Assembly: GCF_013373865.1 (NCBI RefSeq)
Contig: NC_050471.1
Span: forward strand, 15,380,983-15,444,982
Reading direction: 5' to 3'
DNA: 64,000 nt
DNA from: Monomorium pharaonis
Taxonomy: Eukaryota; Arthropoda; Insecta; Hymenoptera; Formicidae
This document shows, piece after piece, positions 33,598 to 47,500 of the stretch. Positions within the stretch are counted from its first letter, which is position 1; each line of letters begins with the position of its first letter. The notes under the pieces are model-generated. The model saw only the letters and a program-made list of their open reading frames with translations, was not told the origin of the DNA and did no database searches. A program made the position numbers and the translations under genes.

Positions 33598-36500
33598 CTA
33601 TGATTTTTGATAATTTATTAAAAACATCGCATTTAAGGCATAAATTTGAAAAAAGAGCATATTTGCTTACTTATATTCAGGATGTGAAGTGACTTCTTTT
33701 CTTAGCCAAGCGGCAGTTGTTAACAGTTCACCACAAGCTCGTTTCTGTATTAATTTTAGGTATCTTTGAATAGTGCAGTGTGTATCAGCGTCTACATTCA
33801 TATTAGCTAGATACGAATTCACAAGTGGCACAAGACCAGGAAAAACACCATTCTAAAAATTTAAATAAAGAATAATAATAAAATTTATCATTTATAAATT
33901 CATATAACACAGAACATTGCTGAGAGATAACAATGCTGAATTTTTTTAAATGTTAAATATTTTTTTCATCGATTATTAATGTTGCTGCAATATAGTACAA
34001 ACAACATTACACACACACATATACACACACGCGCGCGTGCACATTATTTAAAAATTAAAATAAATATGTACTTTTATTTTAAAAAATTAATTTTTAAGCA
34101 TAGAAATGTATAAAAACTAATTTGTATTAAAAATTGATTTTTCGGATATTATTTTAATATTAATTTGATATTAACGTACCCCTATAGCATGAAATATTGC
34201 TGCAACGTTGCAGAAATACTGCAATAGTGCATAATATAACCAATAGTGCAAGAATATTGTAGCAATATTACAAATGTAATATTCCCTAGCAAATGTTGCA
34301 CAATATTGCAGCAATACTATAAATGTAATATTCCTTAGCAGATGTTATGCAATATTGTAACAATATTACAAATGTAATATTCCCTAGCAGATATTGCACA
34401 ATATTGTGGCAATATTATATTGCAGTCTTGCAAAATTTATTTCTTTATAATCCGTATTTCTTAATCTAGAGCTAACAATAAGTAATATTTTACATAGTTT
34501 TAAGGGACAAATAAAAAAATAGAGCAGGATATTTTTATTTTTAATTTTTATGTTAAGATTAGAACTAAAAGATGCATAAATTGTGCAACAAATTCTGTAA
34601 TCACGGATAGCGTTGCGTCCCATACTAGATTGAGTGAAGCAAATCCAGAAGATGCTCACTCTGACTTATATACTACATCAATTAAACATGTGTGAACCAT
34701 ACATGCATGTATAATTTTAGCATATAAATTGATCAGGATGGACATTTTCTGGACTTGCTTCATGCTTGCTTAAATCTAGAATGGAACGATTCAATATCCG
34801 TGCGTGTATGTCAATTTAATTAATTACATCTTTTTAAATATTGTGCCGTAATGGTATGACAATAAATTCATTTTCCGTTTTTCGTATAATACACATCTAT
34901 ATTTCGTATAATACATACATATTATTTGATTAATAGTACAATACAGTAATTAATTGTCTTCTATGACTGTAAAAATAGACAGTATTACTATAGGAACATG
35001 GCGTTTCATATATACTACCGATAATGTTACACACATGTAATCTGCGTGCTCACTAATATTACTGCAAGTGCGACTCATAGATAAACGTCCATCTAAAAGT
35101 AGTATATGATTGGCCATCTTGCAATCTTTATGTCTCAAAAACTACTGCTTAAAATAAAAATTTAAAAATATACTTTTTACTTAATTTTTCAAGAATTTCC
35201 TCGCTATAACATTTTGAGTCGCGTTATACTCTGTATAACATGATGTTTTTATGTTTCGATAATTATATGATATCTTGCTCTTTTAAACATTCCATATGGC
35301 ACAAAATCATTTTGTATGTTTCCGATACATATATTTAAAAATAAACTCTATATCCTGTCAAATAATGATTATTCTCAGATAGCACAAAAGTCCGAAAAAT
35401 GTACCGTTCTAAATCGTTTAGACGTTTGGACATATTTGCGACTGTTTTCGAAATTTTATGCTGTCTAGGAATTAGTATCATGAAATATGAAAATAAATAA
35501 CCACCTGCAACATTTCCTTCATATTGCATTAACGTTTTAGAAATATTACAGCAATCTTATAATATTGCTGAAATATTGTAGGAATATTGCACAATATTGT
35601 TGTGGAGCGGACATAGGAATATTGCTGCAATATTCCAATCTTGCAAAATAATATTTCTGCAATGTTGCAGCAATATTTCATGCTGTAGGAATAGTCATTT
35701 TAAGTTGACATCTTGCTTTTACTTAAAATGTAATGTATTGTAACTAAAAAAGTATTTTTCATAAAAGATAAAATACAAATTTAATTTAATATTTAACCCA
35801 TTAAGGCCCAAGCGGACAGTTTTCTGTGATTTTTTTCAGTGGTATATTATACTATAAATTCAATCCTCAAAAAATTTCAAATCAACTTTTTTCTTAGGTA
35901 AAATTTCTTGAACTTTCAATATCCACCGTCAGAATTTCCCCAAAATGCGATCTAGACAATTTATGTTAATTTATTTGTAAAAAAACCTGATTTTTCACTG
36001 AAATTGGTTTTTTCAATCAATATTTACACATAGAAAATAGACGAGAATATCTTTGAAAAGAGAAAATCTTGCGTCCATGGACCATGAACTTTCAAATGTA
36101 CATGTGAGTATATTTCAATTCAAGATGGCGACTTTAAAAACTTTAAAATTTATCTAACTCATATGGGCGCAGATGAGTTATAAGTTGTATTCTACAAATT
36201 AAATTTTCTTTCAATTTGAATTTATTTTCCTCGTATTTTCTATCTTTATAATATACACTCAGTCAAAACAAAAGCGGTACACCTAAAATTTGTCAAAAAA
36301 TCACTAAACTTCCAATGACGATAACTACGCGAGTAATAAAGATAAAAAGGTTTCTAAAAAAAGAAATTAAAGCTTCAAATGTCTACTTAAAAAATTGATT
36401 TAATAAAATTTTGCATAATAATTTTTTTCAAAATGGCGTATGACAAAGCGAGAGCATGCAAAATTGAAAAATATTGGTCCGAGTTTGTGATCATGGCGTG

Positions 36501-38299
36501 AGGCAAATATCGCAACTTAATGGGATAAAAAGCATGCAATAGTACAGAGTTTTCCTTTCAAAATGCTTTTTTACTCGTCTCGATACGATGATTTTTCGCT
36601 GAGATATGCGCATTTTAAGTAAAAAACTGCCTTTTTATTCAAATGCGAAGATAGGGCGAGAGATGAATGGACGAACATTACGCAAGCTAAAATTCAAACT
36701 CTTATAAAGAGTATGCTTCGTCGCATGGAGGAAGTTATTCGTGCAAGAGGTGGTCATACACACTATTAATGCAATATTATCTCTCTCTTCTCTCCTTCTC
36801 TCTCTCTCTCTCTCTCTCTCTCTATTATCTCATCGCGAGACGAGAGAGAGAGAGGAAGATGAGAGACGCGAGAGTAAGGCGCTCAGGACTACAGAGAGGA
36901 ATAGATTTACTATAAGACGAGGTGAGTACGATAGAGTATCGAAACGTAAGCGGAGATGCAGAGCGAGAGGAGAAGGATAGAGCGAGAGAGAAGCGAGCGA
37001 GGGAGAGAGAGAGAGAAGAGCATGAGAGAGATGAGGAGATAAGCGAGAAGAAACGTAGAGAGCGGACGAGAGAGTAAGAGAGAGAGAGCGGGTCGAGAGC
37101 GACCGAAAGAGAGGCTGGAGGAGAGACGAGAGAGAGAGGAAGAGAGAGAGAGAAGAGAGCGAAGAAGGAGGAGGAGGAGTAGAGAGAGAAGAAGAGAGAG
37201 AGAGAGAGAAGGAGAGAGAGAGAGAGAGAGAGAGAGGGCAGAGAAGAGACGAGAGTAGGACTACTCCCCGGGAAGCCTCAACGCATGCGCTCAAGTTCCA
37301 ACTCAACTCCCCCACCTTTCGCATACAACGTAGCTCGCTTATCACTTGCATTAGCTGACCTTCATCCCCCGTAGCTCGCCACCTCCACGTACCAACGTCC
37401 AAGATATTTCTATTCGAGCTTCCACCAGATCCGTCGCTACTATGTGATAGCTTCCTTTTTATTGACCTTGCCCCTCTACGTTCGATCGCATTTCCTGCAG
37501 GCTCCGATTGATTTGTCTCCGAGCGGCTTTCAGAGTCATCTCCCCCCTCGTTGTTGGCTTTTCCCATCCGTTCCATAGCCCCGCCTTTCCGTGACGACCG
37601 CTACGCACTTCTAGTGTTCTCGGCTGTTAGAGGATAAAGACTTGCTGCGACTCGTGTCCTATTTCGACACAAGAATTCTACGAAGTGCATTCTGCCGGAC
37701 GAGTAGAGATTGTGCAAAGTAAGAGTAATAGGAGAGAAGAGGAATGAGAGAGGGAGATGAGAGAGAGAAAGAGAAGGACAAGAGAGATAGAGAGGGATGG
37801 AGAGAGGGAGAGTAGAGAGGAGAGAGAGAGGACGAAGAGAGAGAGAGAGAGAAGGAGGAGAGGGTTCAGAGAGAGCACGCAAGAGGGAGAGAGAGACCGG
37901 AGTAGAGAGAGAGCGAGAGAGCGAGGAAGCAGAGAGAGAGAGAGAGCGAGCGAGAGAGAGCAGGAGAGAGAGAAGAGAGGAGAGAGAGAGCGGAGAAGGA
38001 GAGAGCGAGAGAGAGTGAGAGAGAGAGAGGAGCGAGTGAGAGCGAGATGAGCGAGAGAGAGAGAAGAGAGAGAGAGAGACGAGAGAGAGATGCGAGCGCG
38101 GAGAGAGAGAGAGATGAGAGCGAGAGAGCGAGATAGAGCGAGCGAGAGGAGAAGAGAGAGAGCAGCAGAGAGAGAGAGAGAGAGCGTAGAGAGAGAGAGA
38201 GAGCGCGAGAGCGAGAGAGAGAGAGAGCGAGAGACGAGAGAGAGAGAGGAGAAGAGAGCGAGGGAGCGAGAAGAGAGAGAGCGGAGAGAGAGCGAGAGC

Positions 38300-38339
<40 letters not shown>

Positions 38340-38481
38340 AGAGGAGAGAGAGCGAGGAAGTAGAGAGAGAAGAGCGCGCTGAGAGAGCGACGAGAGCCGA
38401 GAGCGAGAGAGAGCGAAGAAGAAGATCGCTTCTGGAGCTCTATATGCTCTTTCTCTCCTATCCTCTCTCTATCTATATTCA

Positions 38482-38515
<34 letters not shown>

Positions 38516-41500
38516 GCATAGACTCACGCTTACACACCCTCGTGCTCACACACACACACACACACGCGCGCGCGCGCCCACACCCAAGGAAGGTTTGGAG
38601 TACAAAATACCTTGGAACTGACGAGCCACGGGGTCCTTATCCTTGAAGTAAACACACTCCCCCACACACGCACACACACACACACACAAAACGGCACTTT
38701 TCAGAGCCTCATGATGTGCAAATTCAGATAGTAAAACCTTTTAATAAGAAATAGTCAGATAAAAGTCGTCTATTTTTATTAGATATCGCAATTCCTGGAA
38801 CTGATACAGCCTAATGAACTTTTTCTACGTGGTAAAATCGAATATCAAAATTCCCTAATGGAGAAGCTTCGTTCGCATAACTACTCAGATTTGCTTGTGT
38901 TAATGTGAGTCTGGAGTAGTAAAATTTCGTGGGAAGTCAGCTACGCAACACACATGCACATGTACGTCGAACGCTCACAATCCGGTTCCGAGGACGGTTT
39001 CGAGTTAAAAATAAAGACTAACCATAGTTGTTAGCGACACCCGGAATTTTTATTCTTGCAATAGTTAAAATTAGGCATTGTTAAAAATGCAAAATTGAAT
39101 ATCTCAGCACTTAATACAGCTAGCAAAGTTTTCCAAGAAGCATTTTCAAGATTCGAATTGCCACTTAAAAAAATTTTATATCACAGTTATGTCTGATATG
39201 TTTTTTCAAAATGGCGTAAGACAAAGCGAAAACACGCAAAATTGAAAAATATTGGTCCGATTTTGGCGACGATCCATGGCATGAGGCAAGTATCCCAACT
39301 TAATGGGATAAAAAGCATGCGATAGTACAGAGTTTTCCTTTCAAAATGCTTTTTTACTCGTCTCGATACGATGATTTTTCGCTGAGATATGCGCATTTGA
39401 ATAAAAAGGCAGTTTTTTACTTAAAATGCGCATATCTCAGCGAAAAATCATTGTATCGAGACGAGTAAAAGAGCATTTTGAAAGGAAAACTCTGTACTAT
39501 CGCATGCTTTTTATCCCATTAAGTTGCGATACTTGCCTCACGCCATGGATCGTCACAAACTCGGACCAATATTTTTCAATTTCGCATGCTCTCGCTTTGT
39601 CATACGCCATTTTGAAAAAAATTATAACGCAAAATTTTACTAAATCAATTCTTAAAGTAGACATTTGAAGCTTTAATTTCTTTTTTTTAGAAACCTTTCT
39701 ATCTTTATTACTCGCGTAGTTATCGTCATTGAAAGTTTAGTGATTTTTTGACAAATTTTAGGTGTACCGCTTTTTTTTCGAGTAAGTGTATATTCAAAAA
39801 CTAAACATATTACAATAAATATAAAAAATATACAAAAACTAAAAAATAAAAAATGGAAAAAAGTAAAAAACTAAAGACTTTCTATTTACGTTCACCTCCA
39901 AGTAGTGAGAGCTGGGGAACAGCAATTTCTTGACGGCTGAGAAACGTATCATGATTCACACATTTTATTTCGTATAATGAACATATTTTGTAGAAACGGT
40001 TCAGTATAAATATAGAAGAGTTTTTTCCGAACAAAAATAAGTATCATAATTCTCCATAAACCTTCACAAATAAAATTTATCGCAGCTTTAAAAATTTCTT
40101 GCTGATTACACTGCAATATTCAATCCACTTTCTTCAATTCAACAATTCCGATGTCATATTCATTGTTGTGCCCCTTAGTAGAATGAGGGACACAGTAGTT
40201 GGGATCGTCTGTCGGTACTCCTCGGGTCAGGTTTCGTGAGAGATGAGCCAGTAGATTTTGAACACAGTATATATTCGTTTACTAAGTTACACTGAATTGT
40301 ATTGAAATACCCGTGACAAAGTATCGTGTTGTGCGACATACGTTCGTCGCTGTACGCTATTCGATTGAGTCTGCTCGTTGTCTGTACCTCGGTGTTTATA
40401 TATACCGATTTTTGGTGTATAACCGGGGAGGATACTTCCGGTCACTGGCCTTTGGTCAATGCTCTTGCTTAGTCAGCAATTGCTAGCTATGCAGATTCCA
40501 CCCCAAAATCAGAAGATTTTTGGTGTTGTTTATTAAGCAACCGGGTGCATTGCCCGGTGCGACGCCCGGTATGTAGGCCGGGCGATGTCCGCGCGCGACG
40601 TGTCATTTGACACCTTATATCGCTTGCGACATTTCTTGTGTAAGTGCATCACACTCATAACATCGTAATCAGCGACCCCCAAAAATTCCGTAGAGTGATT
40701 TTTAGCGAATTTGAGAGATTTCGAAATTTTTCTGCCGCCATATTTGATCCGCCTTTTGAGTTCAAATATTTTGATGTCAGATTCGTATTTAGCAACCCAA
40801 AAAACCCTCATAAAGTAATTTTAATTAAATATGATTGACTTCAAACGTTTTCGACCGTTATATTAGATCCATCATCTTGAATATTTTTGGACGCCAGGAA
40901 GTCGATTCTGCATTTCTAAAAAGTGAAAATATGCAAAGTGAGCAGCATTGTTTCAACTAATTAGTGTATATTTTTAGAATTAACAATATACACCAATCAT
41001 TGCTGCTCACTTTTCACATTTTTACTTCTTTAGAAATACAGAATTCGTAATCCAGATTCGTAATCAGCGACGTAAAAAAAACCCATATAGTGATTTTCAA
41101 TAAAGAACCACGCACACAAACATTGCAAATCTGAGCACTGGTCGAATTTCTCCAAACGTCCTTATAGCCCCAAACCTCCAAGACGTCATGAAAAAGAGTT
41201 ATGAGGTATGGAAGCGACGGAATATAAGTAGTCAAGTATACATGTTTTTATACTTGATATGTCAAATTCGAGGGGATCTATTATGATAACTAATGGGACA
41301 AAACTTCTCAAACTTGGAAAGGACTATCTGACAGCCTGGCTCAATCTTGGATATAAAGTCCAACTAGGGTTTGGTAAGGCACAGTAAGGGCCAGGTTTTT
41401 ATAATGGAAACCTGGATTCATCACAGAATTAGATTCTGTGACTAGGAATATATTCAGATATGATACTAACGTTTCATAACTGACCCAACCAATTAAAGCA

Positions 41501-44500
41501 AGATCCGGTGTAGATTTAACCGGTTAAGGCAAGATCCAGTATGGATCTGACCAGTTAGGACAAGATCTAGTTATAGTGGACTATTACCTGTCAAACAGGT
41601 ACATTACGTATTTTAGTTCCAAGGGAAGCTGTGAGCAGAGGAGTACCCCATCCTGGAGCCCCTACTGTAAAATATCGCCTATGATAGCATCTTGCGTGTG
41701 GAGCAACAAATGCGTAATCGTCGGATACGCGGACGATATCTCCCTCTTGCTGTATGCGGCTGACGACCTCGACGTAGCATGTGCCAGAACGGATGCCTCA
41801 ATCGCAAGAGGAAAAACTCGATTAGGCTGGAGGTAGCCCCCGACGAGACAAAGGTGGCGCTTTTCTACCACGCAAGTGTGGACTGTGGCTCGGTCGTGGA
41901 TCACGGTTGATAGATCCATGATCCGTGCAACTTTATCCATTAAATATCTGAGGATAATTCTGGACTCGAGGTAGTCCTTTAGGGAGCACATAGAAGCCGT
42001 GACGGCGGGCAAAGTTGCCTAGCCCTGAGAAGGCTGATGTCCAATCTGCGTGGACCATGCAAGACCAAAAGAAGGCTATACGTGCGCACGGTGAAATCTT
42101 GCATCTTACATGCCAGCCTTATATGGGTGGAAAACCTCTTCGCGTATAAAAAGTGGCTGCATTCTATGAGAGCCCTACAGCAATCCCTGGCGTAAAGAGT
42201 GATTTTTGCCTATAGGACAGTGTCCTATGACGCAGCGACCCTGCTCGCCTGGATGCCCCCACTGCTGCTAGAGGCGGATAGAAGAAGGAGGGTACATAGC
42301 AAAGTAAATGACCTTAGAAAGATGGAAATTTAGACCCGAGAGAAGGAGCACGAGATCAGGAGAGATGAGGAGAATCTGCTCCGCCGCCAGTGGAATCTCT
42401 ACATGCCCCTTTGCAGGGGCAACGCGTTTGGCAAGTACTCCCTAGAAGATACAACTGCACCTAAACAAATAGTTGGATAGACGACATGGACAACTGTCCT
42501 ACCGGATAACGCAGATCATCACGGGACACTGAGTCTTTGTCAAATTCCTCCACAAGATAGGTAGGGTACACGACCTCCGGTTCTGCGACTCAAAGGTGGA
42601 CGACACCGATCATACCCTCCGTGGCTGCCCAAAATGGGACCCGCAGAGGTCAACGCTCATTCAATCCATCGGCGAGAATCTCGCTTTGGTTGCGGTGATT
42701 GGCCAAATCGTCGAGTCGGAGAAGTGGAAGGCCTTCCAAATCTTCGCGGAGGAAGTAATGAAGAAGAAGGAAAACGCAAAGAGGGAACGAGAGACTTCGC
42801 CCTTTAAGACACAGATAGTAGGGGCGGGAGGCGGCGGAAATTCGGGGTGGACGAACTACCCCCCCCCCCTGACCCGCTCCCTCTTCTCCATAAAAGAAAG
42901 TAACATAAGAAAAAAAAACAATCCCACATAGCTAACTCCGGTCTACTACCACTAATATGTGCAAGAAGAGAGGTGCCCTGAGCAGAAATGCGCAAAAGTA
43001 CGGTGCGTATTTTTGTTGAGAAATAACTATGTCAGATAAGTCATAATTTACAATCAACATAATTTACGTACTTTTGCGCATTTCTGCCCATGGCACCCCT
43101 ACCGGCAAGATAGGTGCGGGAGAGAAGGCCGAAGACCCCCTTGTACCCCCGTGTGTGGCCACAGCATGTGTCGTATCGTATTTATTAAACTTTTTTTGTT
43201 AATAAGTTTCTGTTAATAAGTGTATATAACTCGTAAACTAAGACCGAGCGGTAACATGTATAGGGAAAAGTTGTTCAAAATAATGACTCTGACAACATAT
43301 TTAAAAGTCATCAAAATCGGTGAAAAATTGCTAATGTAAATAATTAGCAAAATTTGACCGGTGCCCAGATTTCCAATGTCTCTGTGTGTGGTCCTTTGAT
43401 TGACTTCAAACATTTCCGACCGCCATTTTGGATCCGCCATCTCGAATTCGAATGTTTTGATGCCAGATCCCGTAATCAGCGACCCAAAAACCCTCATATA
43501 ATTTTCAGTAAATTTGATTGACTTCAAACATTTTCGACCATGATATTGAATCCGCCATTTTGAATTTAACATGTCTGATCACAGAATCGCAATCAAAGAC
43601 CCAAAAAACTTCTAAAAACCAATTTGGATAATAAAGCGATTGAAAATAATATTTACATACAAAAAAATAGAAAATTTCATAGATATTTCCTCTTCTAACC
43701 ACCGTATTAGATGACGCAATCTTGAATTCAAATATACTCATACAGGGTGACCTCTCCTTTTGGACACGACTCGATTGGACACAGCACGATTGGACACCGC
43801 ATTATTGGACACCGTACGATTGAAAACCGCATTAATGAACACTGCACAGTCTTCTGGTGAAAAATATTAATATATCATATGACAGATTATCTAACCTTAG
43901 AAATATTTGACAAAAAAAGCGTTGCTCTGTAAAAACAAATGTAAATTTCAAACGTCTATATACGTATTTTTACGAGCATTTCGTTTTGCGTGGAAAGCCG
44001 CAAACCCATGTAGTGCAGAGAATGCGCGCGCGCGCACACACAACGTGCAAAGAGGGGGGGCCTTCGGCCCCTCTCCCGCACGCACTCCGTCCAAGTCGCT
44101 AACCCATGTAAATTGTATTGGAAATCTGCAAACACACGTGAATGTGTGTGTGTGTGTGTGTCCAATCGTACGGTGTCCAATTGTTACGTGTCCAAACGTA
44201 TACTCCCCTCACACGTACATTTGAAAGTTCATGATCTATGGATGCAAGATTTTCAATTTTCAGAGATATTTCCATCCGTTTTCTGTGTAAATATTGAGTG
44301 AAAAAATGTCAGTAAAAAAATCAGCTTTTTTTGCAAATAAATTAACATAAATTGTGCAGATCACATTTTTAAGAAATTCTGAAAGTTCAAATTTTGAACA
44401 AATATTGAAAGTTCAGGAAATTTTACATAAAAAAGTTTATTTATATTTTTTTGAGTATTAGATTCATAGTATAAAATATCACTGAAAAAAGTTGGAAAAC

Positions 44501-47500
44501 TGTCCACTTTAGACTTAATAAGATTAAAACCAAACTTAATTATATAAAAATAAAAGATTCTTAACTGCATAGAACTGTAATTATTTTCATATTGTTAAAA
44601 AATTGAAAAAATGTGTAAAACATTTTTACAGTTCTTATAAAATAAATTTTTACAATTTATGGAATAAATTTTTACAATTTGTATAAATACTTAATTATGG
44701 CATTATTATTAAATTTATAGTCAATTTAATTTGTATTTATTTATAGCTTCAATTTATGATTTCAAATTTAAGTGTGTTTGGAATGTACTTTATAAAATTA
44801 AAAATATATTTGATATACATATCGTTGCACGCGTCCACCAGCAAAAACGAAACACACATTCTTACTTTAAAGAATTCAAACTTATTAACCCTTAAACTAC
44901 ACACTATCTGTGTAAGACATAAACTACATACTGGGTCATTTTGGTTGGTAATAGATTGTCATGGTTTTAAAATTTGAAATTAATTTGTAAACTAAAAATT
45001 GCTATTTTGACATCATATTGGGAGCGTCTCATTTGCCCACGTCAATATTGTCCATGGTCCTGACTGCTTACGTCAATATTGACTACAATCCTGATTGACC
45101 ACGCGGATTAGCCACGTCAATAATGACCACGCGTAATATTGCCCACGTCAATAATAGCCACGTCAATATTGGTCATGTATCAATATTGGCCATCTCAATA
45201 ATGGGCACGCGTAATATTGCCCACGTCAATAATGGCCACGCCAATATGGGCCACGTCAATATTGGTCACGCGTCAATATCGGCCAGTATTTAAAATGGCA
45301 TTATATGTTTAATAACATTTAAATATAGTTTACTCCCAAGGTTGAGGTTAAGTTTCAAAATCTCAAACTTCAAAATCAGTGACTGAGTTTTTTAAAATTC
45401 ATGGCGCCGACCAAAATGGCTCTATAAAGCTAAAAAATTCGACCGATTTCTTTCTACGCGAGAAAAGACAATATTTGAATTTCGGTATCAATCAAATTAT
45501 ACTTTTACATGTTTTTTGGATTGCTAGATTACAAATCCGAGGTCAGATCTGTAAAATTTAATATGGTGGATCACATTTTGGAAAATAAAGATAAAATCAG
45601 CTCAAAATGAGTATATAGAGGTTTTCAGCGTCGCTGATTACGAATCCGAGGTCACATTTGCAAAATTCAATATGGCGAATCCAAATGGCGGTATATATCA
45701 CTGAAGTTTCAAAAACTATGGCTAAAACTTTATATTAGAAGATTATTGAAGACTACTCATCCTCAATCGACAGATATGGAATAGTTCCCAATAAAAGATG
45801 TTGAGAACTGACTCTGACCCATAAATTCAATAACATTATTGTGATGTTTGTTAGCCGTCATAATTACATTTCCATTGCTCGACTCTTACCACAAAGAAGT
45901 CGACATCAGTGAGATTCCTTTTTTTATTTGGGGATTCTTTGCTCTGTTTTTACTTTTTATTTTGTAAAATAAAAAAATTTTTAAAGCAAAAAAAAACTCC
46001 TCTCAATCATAAAAGACTCTCACCGATGTCGACCTCCTCGTGGTAAGAGTCAAGCAACGGAGATGTAATTATCGACGGCTAACAAACGTCACAATAATGT
46101 TATTAAACTTACGGGTCAGTTCTCAACAACTTTTATTCGAAACTATTCCATATCTGTCGATTGAGAATGAGTAAGTAGCCTTCAATAATCATCTGGTATA
46201 GAGTTATACCATAATTTTCGAAATTTCAGCGTTATATACCGTCATCTTAGATTCGTTATATTAAATTTTACAAATCTGACCTTGAATTCGTAATCAACAA
46301 CCCTGAAAACCACTATAGCATTTTCAGCTAATTTTACCTTTATTTTCAAAAATGTAATTCGCCATCGTGGATCCGCCATATTAAATTTTACAAATCTGAT
46401 CTTGGATTTGTAATCAGCGACCCAAAAAACATATCAAAGTATTATTCGATTAATACCAAAATCCAACTATTCCCTTTTCTCGCGTAAAAAAAAGCGGTCG
46501 AATTTTTTAGCTTTACAGCGCCATTTGGTCAATGACATGTTGAATTTTAAAAAATTCAGTCATTAATTTTGAAGTTTGAGATCCATAGACGCAATAAATT
46601 TATTCCCGAAAATTGAGCTCAAGCAGTTTCAATGTGATATCGTTGATTGAAAAAAATCTGTGAGTGGAAATTTACGTTTTCGTTTCGAAAAAATCGTTTA
46701 TAACAATTTTGAAATTAATTTTAAAAAAACGTCGGATCCTGAAAAAACACGAAATTTTACGTAAAAAAAATGTAGTTCAAATTTTTTGAAGAACTAAAAC
46801 ATGATAAATTCTTTGAGCAAGTCGACGTTAACGAGTTAATTAGACGCTACATTTCAACCCCAGATTTGAGTCTTTTTCAAATGTAACAATCACAATTAAT
46901 TCATATAATACACGCACAATTTTATGACATGTGCCCAAGTATATTATAATCTTACGTGTGTCATAAAAAACAGTTAAATTAACAAGCATATAACATGGTA
47001 TACAGTCGTGTATATGCTTGTTAATTTAACTGTGTTTCTTATGACACACATAAGATTATGATATACTTGGGCACATGTCATAAAATTGCTTGTGTGTTAT
47101 ATAAACTAATTGTGATTGTTACACTTGAGAAGGACCCTATTTGGGGTCGAAACGTAGTGTCTAATTAATTGAATAAATCTAGCCAGTAAGGTCGTATAAA
47201 AATCTATAATGTTTAAGTATAATTTAAATTATATAAAAATTTATAACGTAAAGAAAAATTTTCGAAAAATTCAGTTTTTCCCGATCTTTTCTTATAGTAA
47301 ACACCTTAAAATTTATGTAACTAAATCATTATAAACATAAATATAATTTTAAAACAAAAGAAAAAAACAAGATAAATACATATACACTTTTACTAATACT
47401 TTTGTTATATATCTTTTATCTAATAAGTACCTTTCCGTTAATAATTTCATTGATTGTAAACTCAGTATACTCCGTCAAAGTGTTGTCGGACTTTTTATCG

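Noticed and set aside
36830..38527. Long Ser/Leu-rich and Arg/Glu-rich frames up to 308 codons
   Set aside because: Pure translation of GA/CT repeats; only the 37380-37576 island has ordinary composition.
39187..39668. Two similar 70-80 residue proteins on opposite strands
   Set aside because: They are mirror images created by the two arms of one palindrome.
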